Below, in pieces: positions 40,200 to 50,115 of a DNA stretch of 64,000 bases (position 1 is its first letter; each line of letters begins with the position of its first letter). Below the pieces are notes generated by a model. It was not told where the DNA came from. It did not search any database and saw only the letters and a program-made list of their open reading frames with translations. This DNA comes from Symbiodinium sp. CCMP2592 (taxonomy: Eukaryota; Sar; Dinophyceae; Suessiales; Symbiodiniaceae), in assembly GCA_905221615.1 (NCBI GenBank), contig CAJNDT010000488.1, forward strand, positions 1 to 64,000. The letters are read 5' to 3'. The translations under genes were made by a program, and so were the position numbers.

Positions 40200-40520
40200 A
40201 TACCAAACCCTAAACCTACTAAACCCCAAACCATAAACCCCTAAACCCTCAAACCCTAAACCCTACTAGCCCCTAAACTCGATGAAACCCTAAACCATAA
40301 TCCCCTAAACCCGAAACCCCTGAACCCCTGATCCTATCTAAGAACCTAAACCCTAAACTCCTAATTAACCCCCGAACCATAATACGATCCCACGCCTGCA
40401 GCCCTCTGATTTCCCAGACCCCTAAACTTGTAAAACCTAAACCCTAAACTCATAAACCCCAAACCCGGAAGCCCTAAACCCTAAACCTCTAAACCCGAAA
40501 GCCTTAAACCCTCAACCCTA
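40200..40520. repeat. Degenerate CCCTAAA tract
   Basis: ACCCTAAACCCTACTA, CCCTAAACTC and similar units, interrupted by unique words. Confidence 0.75.
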
Positions 40521-40649
40521 GCCCTCTGATTTCTGCCTCGGGAAGACGGTGCTCTCGGTACCCTCGTTGGTCTCGAGGGCCACCCGGACGTTGACGGGCT
40601 GTTTCGTCTCGACCTCGAATCTTTAAACCTAGAAGCTCCTTCAAGAGCT

Positions 40650-40770
40650 TAGGATTTAGGGGTTTAGGGTTTAGGGTTTAGGGGTTTAGGGTTTAGGGTT
40701 TAGGGTTTAGGGGTTTAGGGTTTAGGGTTTAGGGGTTTAGGGTTTAGGGGGTTAGAGGGTAGGGCTTAGC
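40650..40770 (+). repeat. Interstitial telomere tract (GGGTTTA)n
   Basis: About fifteen near-perfect GGGTTTAG or GGGGTTTAG units; orientation opposite to the tract just upstream. GGGCTGTTTCGTCTCGACCT occurs both before (40598) and after (40766) it, so the tract and its flank include a direct duplication. Confidence 0.88.
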
Positions 40771-40957
40771 GGTACGGGCTGTTTCGTCTCGACCTCGTGG
40801 TTTGAACCCTAAGCACAGAAGCCCCAAATGAAAGGAGCTAGGGTTTAGGGGTTTGCGGATTAGGGTTCCTGAGCCCCTAAACTACCCGATTCAAATTATC
40901 GGATCAAGGCTACTAGAGTTACTAAAGTAGGTGTTTTGCCTATCGCAAGTCTTGGGG

Positions 40958-41032
40958 TTACTTAAAGGGTCATGGGACTTAGTGATTTGGGTTATAAGTA
41001 AAGTAACTACATATAACTGATCCTCCAAGTAA
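40958..41032. mobile_element. Foldback family A, right arm shortened
   Basis: TTACTTAAAGGGTCATGGGA CTTAGTGA with GATCCTCCAAGTAA at the right; the ACTTAGTAAG part of the right arm is missing. Confidence 0.7.
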
Positions 41033-41380
41033 GCGCCCAATTAAAGCAACTGAACCCGGTCCTAAACCCTAAACCCGAAAGCTCGAACTGTAAAGCCCTA
41101 AAGCCCCAATGAAAGCAATAAAACCTTAAGCCCCTAAGCCCCTAAACCCTGAACCTTAAACTCTAAACCCCTAAACCCGAAATCCTAAACCGTACCTAGA
41201 GGCTCATACCCTGACCCTCTAGGTAAAGCCCTACAGGGTGCGGGGGTTAGCGTTTCTCGCAAGGCTGGTTCAGCGTCTCCGTGCCCCCCACACGAAAGGC
41301 TAAGGTTCTCGTAGACTTAAAACCCCAGGTAGGTAGCGTTGGTTTACTTGGAGTTGTGCGGATACGTTTTCCGGAGATCT
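41033..41380. other. No supported gene
   Basis: Degenerate CCCTAAA words up to about 41215, then short unique sequence. Confidence 0.35.
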
Positions 41381-41381
41381 C

Positions 41382-41448
41382 GATAGTACTATGGGAATTA
41401 TGGCATGTTCCCTATTATGGGTAATACATGATTTATATATCATCCATC
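41382..41448. mobile_element. Foldback family H, partial
   Basis: TACTATGGGAATTATGGCAT followed by CCTATTATGGGTAATACATG ATTTATATATCATCC; only the core and one arm remain. Confidence 0.65.
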
Positions 41449-41474
41449 GTATCACCAGCTCTTTTGAATGATCT

Positions 41475-41832
41475 CAAACATAGGGACCCTTAGGGGGGTA
41501 AGGAGAAGGGGGTGGGTAGAGGACTATACTATACTTCTTTGAATAGAACTTACTTGGAGGGGCAGGGGACTTAGTAAGGGCTCTTAAAGGGCTCCTTAAA
41601 GGGATCTATAGGGTTCCTTAAAGGTTTAGGGTCTACTTGGAGGGGCAGGGGACTTAGTAAGTAGGTTATAAGTAGAGTTATAAGTACCCTACATGGAGTT
41701 ACCCCTACTATAACCCTACTTATACACGACTTACTAAGTCCCCTGCCCCTCCAAGTATTAGGTCTTCATTACGGGCATCAAGGCCCCCTACCGCCCCTCC
41801 CCCTACCCCCCTAAGGGTCCCTATGATTCAAG
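41475..41832. mobile_element. Large P-type foldback enclosing family A
   Basis: Left arm ATAGGGACCCTTAGGGGGGTA AGGAGAAGGGGG; right arm CCCCCTACCCCCCTAAGGGTC CCTAT. Wider similarity extends outwards (TTTGAATGATC and GATTCAAGCTCCTTTG). Inside lie a single family A arm (41551-41580) and a full family A element (41634-41757). Confidence 0.75.
41634..41757. mobile_element. Foldback family A, variant with GGGGCAGGGG arms
   Basis: Ends TACTTGGAGGGGCAGGGGAC TTAGTAAGT and the exact complement. Both arms carry the same change from the family word GGATCATGGG to GGGGCAGGGG; the lone arm at 41551-41580 carries it too. Confidence 0.88.
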
Positions 41833-41842
41833 CTCCTTTGCA

Positions 41843-41880
41843 CATAAAACACACACACAACACACACACACACACACGCA
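41843..41880 (+). repeat. (CA)n microsatellite
   Basis: ACACACAC run of about 35 bases. Confidence 0.9.
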
Positions 41881-42112
41881 CAAGAATTGCTGCGACTCGG
41901 ACGGCAGTGTTACGGTAAGAAGCATTCGAGGCTTCAGAAGGGCTGGAGAGCCAGCAAGTGGGCCAAAATTCAACTAATTGGTGATGACATCCCCTTATCG
42001 TCCATGCATCTCTACAACAAAGTGTTCCAGAACGCCATTCTAACTTTCCGTTGCGCATGCGTCGTTCGCCAGCCGCTAGCAGCCATCATGCACAGGACTC
42101 CCAGAGAATCAC

Positions 42113-42376
42113 TCAGGGGCAGGCTCGAGCAAGAAGTTTGAGTTCAGCAGCGCTCCAACCGTCAAAACCCGCATTTGACTCTTTGACTGTACCCATTCTC
42201 TGATTGTGCGGCCGCTTCTTTGGTCGGCACCCATTTCGGCATCCGAACTCGATGGCAGCAAGGAGCTCATCGGCAGAAGGGCAGGTGAAGTCCACATCAA
42301 CAGGCGCGGAGCCAAGGCCAGCGGCATTGAAGACTTCTTGCCAGGCAGCATGGCTTTTTGATCTCGATTTCCCCAA
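42113..42376 (-). CDS. Non-LTR retrotransposon polyprotein fragment (pre-RT region)
   Basis: The minus frame reads SHAAWQEVFNAAGLGSAPVD, CPSADELLAAIEFGCRNGC and SNAGFDGWSAAELKLLARAC P before a TGA. The order 'ADELLAAI ... aGfDGWSAAELKlL' is the segment just before the reverse-transcriptase fingers in LINE-type ORF2 proteins ('..GPDG...ElK.L'), a form common in dinoflagellate genomes. The frame stops where the RT domain should begin, and I could not find the catalytic part beyond it. I take it as a truncated, dead copy. Confidence 0.45.
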   Translation of the reverse strand: MGKSRSKSHAAWQEVFNAAGLGSAPVDVDFTCPSADELLAAIEFGCRNGCRPKKRPHNQRMGTVKESNAGFDGWSAAELKLLARACP

Positions 42377-42429
42377 AATGGTTTACGATGTGAGATCTAC
42401 ATACACAATAATTGAAGGGAATCAAACGC

Positions 42430-42840
42430 TATTATCTTCAACACTGCGTTGCATATTCGCCGCACCGAGTCCTGACACCTGCACCCCAAAGATCCCCTCA
42501 ACTCCATAACTAAGTCTACTGAGGGGATTCTATGCCTGGACTTTTGCTGGAGGTACGGTATATGTAATGTTGAATTGAGATGGCTGTTGCAGTGTCGGAG
42601 TGCAAACTCGACTAACAGTTCGCTGCGTAATCAGAGGATCCCTCTGAATATCCCTGAACCCTAAACCGCACTGCCCAAAACTTAACACAAAAGAACTACA
42701 GAACTGCCATCCCTGAACCCTAAACCCCTAATTAGGCCCTAATTCCTACTCCCTCCTAGACCCCCCAACTACCCTCCGATATACCCTAAATACCCACCAT
42801 TAAGGACCATAAGGGCACAGCTTGGGGGTCCTGGCTTACA
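42430..42840. other. No supported gene
   Basis: Short unique sequence with a few CCCTAAA words. Confidence 0.3.
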
Positions 42841-42930
42841 CCCAGAGACTGCAATAGCCCTCAATTTAGGAATATTCCTGAAATTATCACAGGATTCCTA
42901 GAATGATTTGAGGATATTGGAGTCTCTGGG
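42841..42930. mobile_element. Foldback family J
   Basis: Ends CCCAGAGACTGCAATAGCCC and GGATATTGGAGTCTCTGGG. Confidence 0.8.
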
Positions 42931-42939
42931 TACCCTAAA

Positions 42940-43205
42940 TCCCTTAACCTGAAACCCTAAACCCTATACCCTGAACCCTAGGCCCTAAACCCTAAATCCC
43001 AAAACCCTAAAAGCCCTTAAACCCCTGCTAAACCCTAAACCCTAACCACCCTTAATCCCTAAACCCTAAAACCCTTAAATCCCTACACCCTAAACTCTAA
43101 ACTACCCTAAACCCTAAAAACCGTTAAATCCCTACACCCTAAACCCTAAATTCCTGAACCCTAAACCCTTAAATCCCTAAACCCTAAGCTACCCTAAACC
43201 GCAGG
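42940..43205. repeat. Telomere-like CCCTAAA tract with AAATCCCTAAACC units
   Basis: CCCTAAACCCTAAA and AACCCTTAAATCCCTACACC units repeat through the stretch. Confidence 0.85.
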
Positions 43206-43459
43206 TTCAGCGAATCACGCAACTGACTCGGGGAGGAAGGGCCACCTCCACGGCTTCCACACAGCGATGCCTCTGCAGGATTTTGTTTTTGGCTTAGGTT
43301 TTCTTGGAGTTTGTAGGGTTTGGGGTTTAGGGGTTTAGGAGTTTAGGGGATTTAGGGGATTTAGTTGATTTGAGTTTAGGGGCTTGGGGAATCGGCGTGA
43401 GGGGTTTTAGGGTTTCGGGTTCACGGTCAGGGTATGTGCTAGTCAAGGTGCTTGGGATT

Positions 43460-43633
43460 CTGGGCACTGAACACTCAGGCTCATGTCTGATGCGAGGTCG
43501 TTTTGAAGCACCAGCCGCCCCTGTGACTCCAGTCCAGAAGGTTTCAGTAAAGGACAAGACGAAACTGACGCAATGCTTCCGGAGTACCGTTAGGTCTTTG
43601 ATCTGTCCAAATAGTGATGTGTGGCGAGCTTAG
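43460..43633 (+). CDS. Possible exon, hypothetical protein
   Basis: The plus frame reads RGRFEAPAAPVTPVQKVSVK then DKTKLTQCFRSTVRSLICPN. Upstream parts of the same frame are telomere-like and not coding. It may join the short frame at 43677-43841. Confidence 0.3.
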   Translation: MGTEHSGSCLMRGRFEAPAAPVTPVQKVSVKDKTKLTQCFRSTVRSLICPNSDVWRA

Positions 43634-43676
43634 GTATTTCTGCAGCGTGCAAGTGACTGTCAGTGCGTGATGTACC

Positions 43677-43841
43677 ATGATGTACCAAAAGGATGTTCGA
43701 AGGCTTTTCGAGAGCGTACTTCCATGTCTTCACGTGCTGTCCATGTCAGACCACAAGCTGGCGCACCGTGCAAATCCAAAGAACACCGAAGCAGCTGACT
43801 CCATATGTGGCGTTCTGGTTGATACCATAGCTTTTTCGTAG
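43677..43841 (+). CDS. Short ORF or exon, hypothetical protein
   Basis: From ATG ATG the plus frame reads MMYQKDVRRLFESVLPCLHV, LSMSDHKLAHRANPKNTEAA and DSICGVLVDTIAFS, then TAG: 54 codons of convincing helical protein character. The opposite strand is also open for 73 codons. No family recognised. Confidence 0.32.
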   Translation: MMYQKDVRRLFESVLPCLHVLSMSDHKLAHRANPKNTEAADSICGVLVDTIAFS

Positions 43842-43961
43842 TGCCTGCCCTGCTGCAGTGAATCCATGACCGCCGAAACATGCAATCACATCGCTCTTAG
43901 TATTGCTAAATTTCCGCTAGGTTCTTGACAAGTTGCAACGTCCTCGTGCCGACTTTAGTAT

Positions 43962-44140
43962 CTAAGCAAGTGACTTATCGGACAGACCCATTGCATGCAC
44001 CCTCGTCAGCATGCATTCCTTTGGGGATTCAAGTAGTTCGACCAGACGAAGACTCAGCATTGCAACCTCGTGGACACCTTGACATCGAGAACCGGCGCCT
44101 TCACTTGCAAGCAAAAATCGCATTGTTACATGGCAAAAAT
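43962..44140 (-). CDS. Probable exon, hypothetical protein
   Basis: The minus frame reads MRFLLASEGAGSRCQGVHEV, AMLSLRLVELLESPKECMLT and RVHAMGLSDKSLA, then a stop. The frame stays open upstream to 44354, but that part (CTTCC-rich) is low-complexity. Family not recognised. Confidence 0.4.
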
Positions 44141-44324
44141 CAAAAATCAAAATGAAGATCAAAGGCCGCGGGCGCCTTAGTAACCTTAGTAAGTAGAAAC
44201 CAGGACCCCGCTGCCTCCTCTGATGATCGGAGCAGAAGTCTGGGAAATCTGTGTTTGATAAACAAGCGTCCGCGTTGGCAGCTGCATGCCCGCTTATTGA
44301 CCAAACCGTGCCTACCCACCTACC

Positions 44325-44415
44325 TTGCTTCCTTCCTTCCTGTCTTCCTGCCACCTACCTTCCTTCCTACCTACCTGCCTTCCTTCCTACCTGCCTTCGT
44401 ACCTTCTTTCCTACC
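44325..44415 (+). repeat. CTTCC/CTACC simple repeat
   Basis: CTTCCTTCCTGTCTTCCTGC and CCTACCTACCTGCCTTCC runs. Confidence 0.8.
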
Positions 44416-44576
44416 ATCTAACTAACCAAACCTAAACCCGAAAAACTCTGCCCAGTAACAGCCTCGCTGCCAGGGCGTAAAGATGCCGAAATGCCTCTTG
44501 CTTGAGGTTTAGGGTTTAGGATTGAGGTTTAGGGTTGAGACTTCAGGGTTGAGGGTTCAGGGTTGAGGGTTTAGGG

Positions 44577-44759
44577 TTGACAGGGACTGTTTGGGGTTTT
44601 TTGAATTTGGGGTTTGTTCAGCAGGAAGTTGTGTTAGGATGTTTAAGGCTTCAGCTTGGACTTTCTTCAAGACTCCAGGTTTCTCAGCTGTTACAGAAGG
44701 ATTTCATGAAGTTAGTGTTTCTGGGTCCGGGTGATTCGGAAGATCCGCATCCAGGATAG
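44577..44759 (+). CDS. Possible exon, hypothetical protein
   Basis: The plus frame reads FVQQEVVLGCLRLQLGLSSR, LQVSQLLQKDFMKLVFLGPG then DSEDPHPG and a stop. The first part grades into TTTAGGG-type DNA (44502-44580). Uncertain. Confidence 0.28.
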   Translation: MTGTVWGFLNLGFVQQEVVLGCLRLQLGLSSRLQVSQLLQKDFMKLVFLGPGDSEDPHPG

Positions 44760-45990
44760 CATCTACACCCACGACTTACCTAAACCTAAACCTTACACCC
44801 ATGGAATCTGGTCTACAGGAGTTTCGGCCCCCGACAACCTTCCTCCAACTCGGGTTGCTTACAGCAGAGCAGGTGTGCCTCTGAGGTTATTCGAAAATCA
44901 CGGCAGATAGAAGCCCTTCCAACAGCCAACCCCCTGAGCCCTGAAACCCCTAATGACTAAACCCTCTATAATTAGAACACTAAGGAAACCAAGAGGCTTT
45001 TTGACCCTATAGAGAAAATAATAAGAACCCTCAGGAAACCCCAAACAGTCCTAGCGGCATCCCAAACAAGGAAAGAAACAGTGCAAAGACTAAGGAGTGC
45101 CTAAGACTGTCTACAGGGTTTCTGCCACCCACCGCCAGACCCCAACCCAAAGCCTAAAATGGCCTAAAACCTAACCCCTTCATTTCCTAAATGCTAAAGC
45201 CCAAGTTTGAAACCCTAAACCCTAAACCCAAAGCCCTATATAAGCTCAAAGCCCGAACCCAGAGCCCTCAAGCGAAAGCACAACCCAAATGCTCTATTCC
45301 GACACACATGAACCCTGCTAAGCATTCGGGTTCCAGCTACTTAAGTTTAGGGTTTGGGGGTTTAGGGTTTAGGGAAATGATAGGTTCCGGCTTAAGGACT
45401 AGGGTATAGTTGGGAATTTGGAGTTGAGGGTTTGGTTTGAATGTGAGGTTTAGGGTTTAGGTTACTAATCACAAAGTACAATGTCAGTGACGCACTGGCT
45501 AGGTTGCTGTAGCTGAGGCCCTGGGGAATTGTATGGCCCAGGGACGGGCTCAAGCTATCGATTCGGATCACATCCATCCCGACAACTTGCCCATAGCCCT
45601 CAACACCCAACACCTACCAAATGGCAGGAACACATAAACGCAGTTCGTTTTCTTTTTTTTTTTTTTTTTTTGGGGGGGGGGGTCCACGTACACCCTGAAG
45701 AACAGCCGCTGTAGAAGCTGTAACATCCTATAACTTATACACCTACGTAAGCTCGACAGGGTTGTAACGACACAACACGCAACGAACCCCGGCTGGTGCG
45801 ATGGGCGCATGACAGCATACCTGGAACACACAACCAGTGGCCTGAACACCCACACTGATAGATGCGATACATGTAGCTTTGGCTGTAGGTCGTAGTTTAG
45901 GGTTCGTGGTGTGCGCTGGCCATTAGCCCGACCTACCCCAGCGCAAACCTACCGTGGCTGACAACGTAATCCCCGATCCAACCCTGTTGC
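44760..45990. other. No supported gene; CCCTAAA words and a T/G homopolymer
   Basis: Includes TTTAGGG patches at 45345-45375 and a T-run of about 20 followed by a G-run of about 11 at 45652-45682. An approximate direct repeat (AGAACACTAAGGAAACC / AGAACCCTCAGGAAACCCC) lies at 44962-45043. No gene call. Confidence 0.35.
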
Positions 45991-46009
45991 AACCCTTGCA
46001 GAAGCCCCA

Positions 46010-46195
46010 TCAAACCCTGCAGAATCCTGTTAAAATAATATTGAAACGAAAAATGCTATAGTCACACCGCAACCCAAGTCCCTCCTGGAGGTGGCAACGG
46101 TTGTCAGTCACGGAGGTGGGCATTCGCGGATAGGCGGCCTCATCATCGAAGAAGAACGAGAAGAACGTACTTGCGTCTGTAATTAAGGACATCAT
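46010..46195 (-). CDS. Possible exon, hypothetical protein
   Basis: A minus frame from ATG ATG: MMSLITDASTFFSFFFDDEA, AYPRMPTSVTDNRCHLQEGL and GLRCDYSIFRFNI. Protein-like but short; no family recognised. Confidence 0.27.
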   Translation of the reverse strand: MMSLITDASTFFSFFFDDEAAYPRMPTSVTDNRCHLQEGLGLRCDYSIFRFNIILTGFCRV

Positions 46196-46499
46196 GTAAG
46201 TAAGTCGGTAAGTACGCGTGTACGAAAGTAAACAATTAAGTAAATCATCAGTGAGTATGGTTCATGCATACTTCGGAAATCGTCGGAACAATAAAGCAAT
46301 CAAAGCAAGCAACTCAGTGAAAGCTGACAAGATAACAGGCAACCAAGCAATCAAGCAGGAAAGCAGCCACGCAAGGAACACAGCAAGCAAGCAAGCAGGC
46401 ATGCACGCAAACAGGCAAGGTCAAACATGAGGCTGAGCGATGACCCCCTACCCAAGCACACCTGCGTCTTCAAACCTCATCGTGAAGCAACCGAACACA

Positions 46500-46632
46500 C
46501 ATACAGACGTGCACACCTATATACATATATACATACATACATGCATGCATACATACATACATACATACTTACATACTTATATACATATATACGCATATAC
46601 ATGTATACATGTATACATATATACTTATATAC

Positions 46633-46673
<41 letters not shown>

Positions 46674-46900
46674 CACATAGACATATACATATACATATAC
46701 ATCTACATCTACATCTACATCTACATATACATGTATATGTATATGTATATGTATATGTATGTATATATATATATGTATATGTATATGTATAAGTATATGT
46801 ATATGTATATGTGCATAGATATGTGTGCATACATATATACATTATGCATAAACACACACACACAGACACAGACACAGACACAGACACAGACACAGACAGT
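46500..46900. repeat. Compound microsatellite (CATA, ATATAC, GTATAT, ACACAG)
   Basis: CATACATA, then (ATACAT)n, (CTACAT)n, (GTATAT)n and finally (ACAGAC)n up to 46898. A GCAAGCAAG patch lies upstream at about 46370-46410. Confidence 0.95.
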
Positions 46901-47168
46901 CACTCACCGCTTTCAGCAGGAACTCAATACACTCAACAGAAACCCTCCTTCATATGAGCTCCGGGCCATGAGCAGGGCGGCAATGCAAAGGGGCTCCTGG
47001 CAGCGAGCGGATGGCTACAGCCCCATAATATTCAGTAGTTAGGCTTTAGGGTTTTAGGGTTTTAAGGTTTAGAGTTTGGGGTGGAGGGTTTAGGGTTCAG
47101 TATTCAGTCTGGCATAGAAAAGAAAACTTACCTTTCGTCACCTTACAGCCCGCCGTCCCTTATGCCTC

Positions 47169-47444
47169 TTGCAGCCTGCTGTTTCGGGGGAGCGCCTGCA
47201 GTCCTACGTTCTGCTAGCTGCAGTTCCTGCAATCCTGGGCGAATTTTGCTTTCCTGAACTTGGTCTTGCCACGTCGGCGATTGGAGCTTCAGATAGGCTT
47301 CGGGAAGGAGCTGGGAAAGGGAGTGAACACAACGCGGCCCAAAACGGATATAGTTACCATACCGTGCGATTGGCTGAATTGCAAGCAACCCTGATTTTTG
47401 CGTCTGAAACTGCACCTTTTGTCAATCGAACCTTGAAAACCTGA
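47169..47444. other. Coding-like region, strand unresolved
   Basis: The plus frame has ERLQSYVLLAAVPAILGEFC and GYSYHTVRLAELQATLIFAS; the minus frame has LLPEAYLKLQSPTWQDQVQE. Both are open for 90 codons. At least one exon is likely, but I cannot assign the strand. Confidence 0.3.
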
Positions 47445-47574
47445 TCGAACGCCTCAGCTGGCCTGGTCGAAAGTGTAGCGACCGCCGCCCAAACAAAGCC
47501 AGCCGATGGCCATGTGCGTGGCCATGTGCACACCATAGCCTCACACTGAGGGTCTCTACATGAAGATCGGCGAT

Positions 47575-47990
47575 GTGCCTGATGATGATGTTGATAACAA
47601 TGATGATAATGCTGATGATGCTGATGGCCGTCATCATCTTCATAATCACCATCACCATCATCACCATCATCACCAGCATCATCATCATCATCATCATGTT
47701 GCTGCTGAAGAAAACGTAACTTTTTCTATTGCCGCTGCTGCTGCTGCTGGGGATGGTTCTGTTGAGTCTGTGGAGCTTACGATGATGATGATGATGCTGA
47801 AGCTAGCGATTACTGTGACTCTGGTACCAGCATGCAACAGCAATGGCAGTGATGCTGACAGTCGCAATTGCGGCGGTGATGATGGTGTGCACGAGAAAGT
47901 GTGCACACTTGTCATGATGATGGTGTTGATGCTGACCATGATGATGATGATGACGCTAGTGATGATGATGATGGTGATGATGGTGAGGGG
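47575..47990. repeat. GAT/ATC trinucleotide-rich region
   Basis: (GATGAT), (CATCAC), (CTG) and (ATGATG) runs separated by short unique sequence. The open frames (Asp-, His-, Met-rich) are driven by the repeat. Confidence 0.8.
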
Positions 47991-48148
47991 CAGGTGGACA
48001 ATCGGGGTGAGATGAATGTGTTGATACGATGTCGACAGCAGTGGTGATTAAGCCTATGACAACTACGCGTTACAGCGCATGACAATGAAGATGCCGTTTA
48101 GAGGAGTGAGCGGGAGTTACTGATATTGCTACAACACGACAATCTACC

Positions 48149-48337
48149 CTAAAACCTGTACGCTGTAACGCTCTTCAACTCCGAAACCCTCAATCCCCCA
48201 ACTTCCTTCCAAAACATCAAACTTTCAACAGCCCCCAAGGCCTTCCGTCCAACGAAATAAGACACAGCGAAGCCCCATACAGCCGCATCAAAAAAAACAA
48301 CAATCATCAGTGAAACCTCACGGCCCAAAACCCCCAC
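48149..48337 (-). CDS. Possible exon with one membrane segment
   Basis: The minus frame reads GVLGREVSLMIVVFFDAAVW, GFAVSYFVGRKALGAVESLM and FWKEVGGLRVSELKSVTAYR F, then a stop: a hydrophobic stretch followed by a charged tail. The right edge merges into CCCTAAA repeats. No family recognised. Confidence 0.32.
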   Translation of the reverse strand: MGVLGREVSLMIVVFFDAAVWGFAVSYFVGRKALGAVESLMFWKEVGGLRVSELKSVTAYRF

Positions 48338-48475
48338 AGCCCCCTAAACCCTAAACCCTAAACCCTAAACCCTTAACCCCTAAACCCTAAACCCTTAACC
48401 CTTAAACCCTAAACCCTAAACCCTTAACCCCTTAACCCTAAACCCTAAACCCTAAACCCTAAACCCAACTAACCC
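48338..48475. repeat. Interstitial telomere tract (CCCTAAA)n
   Basis: About eighteen CCCTAAA/CCCTTAA units. A second short tract lies at 48645-48690. Confidence 0.9.
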
Positions 48476-48509
48476 CTTCAGCCTAAAGCTCAAAGCCCGA
48501 CCCCTACAC

Positions 48510-48635
48510 CCTAATACTGAGGCCCAATAATTACCCATATTACGTTGGGGGGCTCCTTATTATCATTTATAAGTATAGCATAATGGGCCCCAAGACCCTG
48601 CTGCTATTGTTCAGGCCCCTACATTGAACCCCTTC
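48510..48635. mobile_element. Foldback family G-like element
   Basis: TGAGGCCCAATAATTACCCA at the left; CCCTGCTGCTATTGTTCAGG CCCCTAC at the right; the core GGGGGCTCCTTATTATC...ATAATGGGCCCC is an inner inverted pair. A related right end recurs at about 48692-48716 (GGCCCCTACATTGAACCCCT). Confidence 0.55.
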
Positions 48636-49206
48636 AGGCTCTAAACCCTAAACCCTAAACCCTGAACCCTAAACCCTAAACCCTAAACCCCACAGGCCCC
48701 TACATTGAACCCCTTAAGGCTCTGGCCTGTTTCCAAGGCGCTCTTCTTGCGGAGGCTGCGAAGCATCCGCAGGGACTCAAGATCTCCTCCATAGGGCCAT
48801 AGGGAATATGACTTGGGCTTAGGGTTTAGGGTTTAGGGTATAGGGTTTAAGGTTTAGGGTTCAGGGCAGGGATTTCTGGTAAGATGTCCTCCATCACCAT
48901 CGGGATTTTTTGGGGGCGGGTTTGGGCAAGTGATGCAGCTGTTTTGCTAGACTGCTAGACTTAAACGCTGCTAGAAGGGCTTTATGATCTCACCCATGTT
49001 GTGTTTATAAGCCTTGGTTAGGGCGGTCAGGGTTGTATGGATTCAGGAATCCAGGCTTCAGTTTGGATTCTGGGTTTGGGGGGCTCAGGTTTTGGCATCT
49101 CCTCCATGAGGTGGGCGCCCAAATGTTCAAGCAACACGAAAGTCGGACCATACACCCAAAGGTCCTAAGTACTTATATGGTAGAATGTAGGGCTTCATAA
49201 AGATTA

Positions 49207-49434
49207 CTATTGTGCTTTAGGCAAGTATCCCCCATATGGGTTTGGGGCATCATCCAAAGAATCCCCTAGAGGACCAAACCCCACATCAGCCAAAACCTTC
49301 TTACACAGTTGACGGTGTAACAAAAGGCCTTCACCCTTGAGGATGCTATCCATCCAAACCGCTCCTGAACACCAAAACCTCATGAATGGGTTGCTGCACA
49401 TTGCACAGAAGTAGCTCTGGCTAGTGCCTGCTTC
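49207..49434 (-). CDS. Probable terminal exon, hypothetical protein
   Basis: After a possible acceptor GAAGCAG|GCACTAG the minus frame reads TSQSYFCAMCSNPFMRFWCS, GAVWMDSILKGEGLLLHRQL and CKKVLADVGFGPLGDSLDDA, then PNPYGGYLPKAQ and TAG. The CAMCSN spacing and Cys/Trp content look real, but no zinc-binding family can be named. Upstream is a (CT)n microsatellite that would be intronic. It could be the 3' end of the same minus-strand gene as the APC1-like exon at 49930-50010, though nothing proves it. Confidence 0.42.
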   Translation of the reverse strand, partial: EAGTSQSYFCAMCSNPFMRFWCSGAVWMDSILKGEGLLLHRQLCKKVLADVGFGPLGDSLDDAPNPYGGYLPKAQ

Positions 49435-49479
49435 ATATTGACTTGTGTTCTGAGACTTCATCCGCCGCTCGTGACCTGC

Positions 49480-49660
<181 letters not shown>

Positions 49661-49929
49661 CTTATATATATATATATATATACATATGTCTGTGTGTATG
49701 CACATGATGAACACCACTCTCTCTTCATGTATTTACATGCACACAAATGAAAATATGAAATAAGCAAACATTTGATACATACGTATCACATACACATATG
49801 TATGTATATATATATATATATATATAGCCTAAACCCCACACCCCCACGCCCCAAAGCATTCCCAAAGAAGCTCAACCCTAAACGCCACACCCGAAAGCCT
49901 AAACTTAAGCCTCGAAGCAGGACCAAGTC

Positions 49930-50010
49930 CTGTTCCAGCCATGACCATAGCCAGCGCTAACGCAACGGTCGAGAGACAGCTCTGAAGTGTGCTGGAGTCC
50001 AGGTCCATAT
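49930..50010 (-). CDS. Exon resembling APC1 (anaphase-promoting complex subunit 1)
   Basis: The minus frame reads ADMDLDSSTLQSCLSTVALA, LAMVMAGTG. The string 'ALAMVMAGtG' is characteristic of the proteasome/cyclosome-type repeat region of APC1, the largest scaffold of the ubiquitin ligase that drives anaphase, where it is followed by 'nL.vLrl.R'. Here the frame is cut exactly there by GGAACAG|GACTTGG, a possible GA donor; the continuing exon was not found. The acceptor is probably CCCGCAG|ATATGG. Only about 27 residues support the family, so it is tentative. Confidence 0.4.
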
Positions 50011-50115
50011 CTGCGGGACGCAGCTTGCGATGGGTAAGGTTTAGGGTGTAAGGGTGTCGGGGGTTTAGGGGTTTAAGGGTCTTGAGGGCTAACGGTTGTG
50101 CAGTGTAGACCTTAA

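Noticed and set aside
45652..45682. T-run followed by a G-run as a retroposon tail
   Set aside because: No target duplication or retroelement sequence beside it; more likely a homopolymer slip or sequencing-prone spot.
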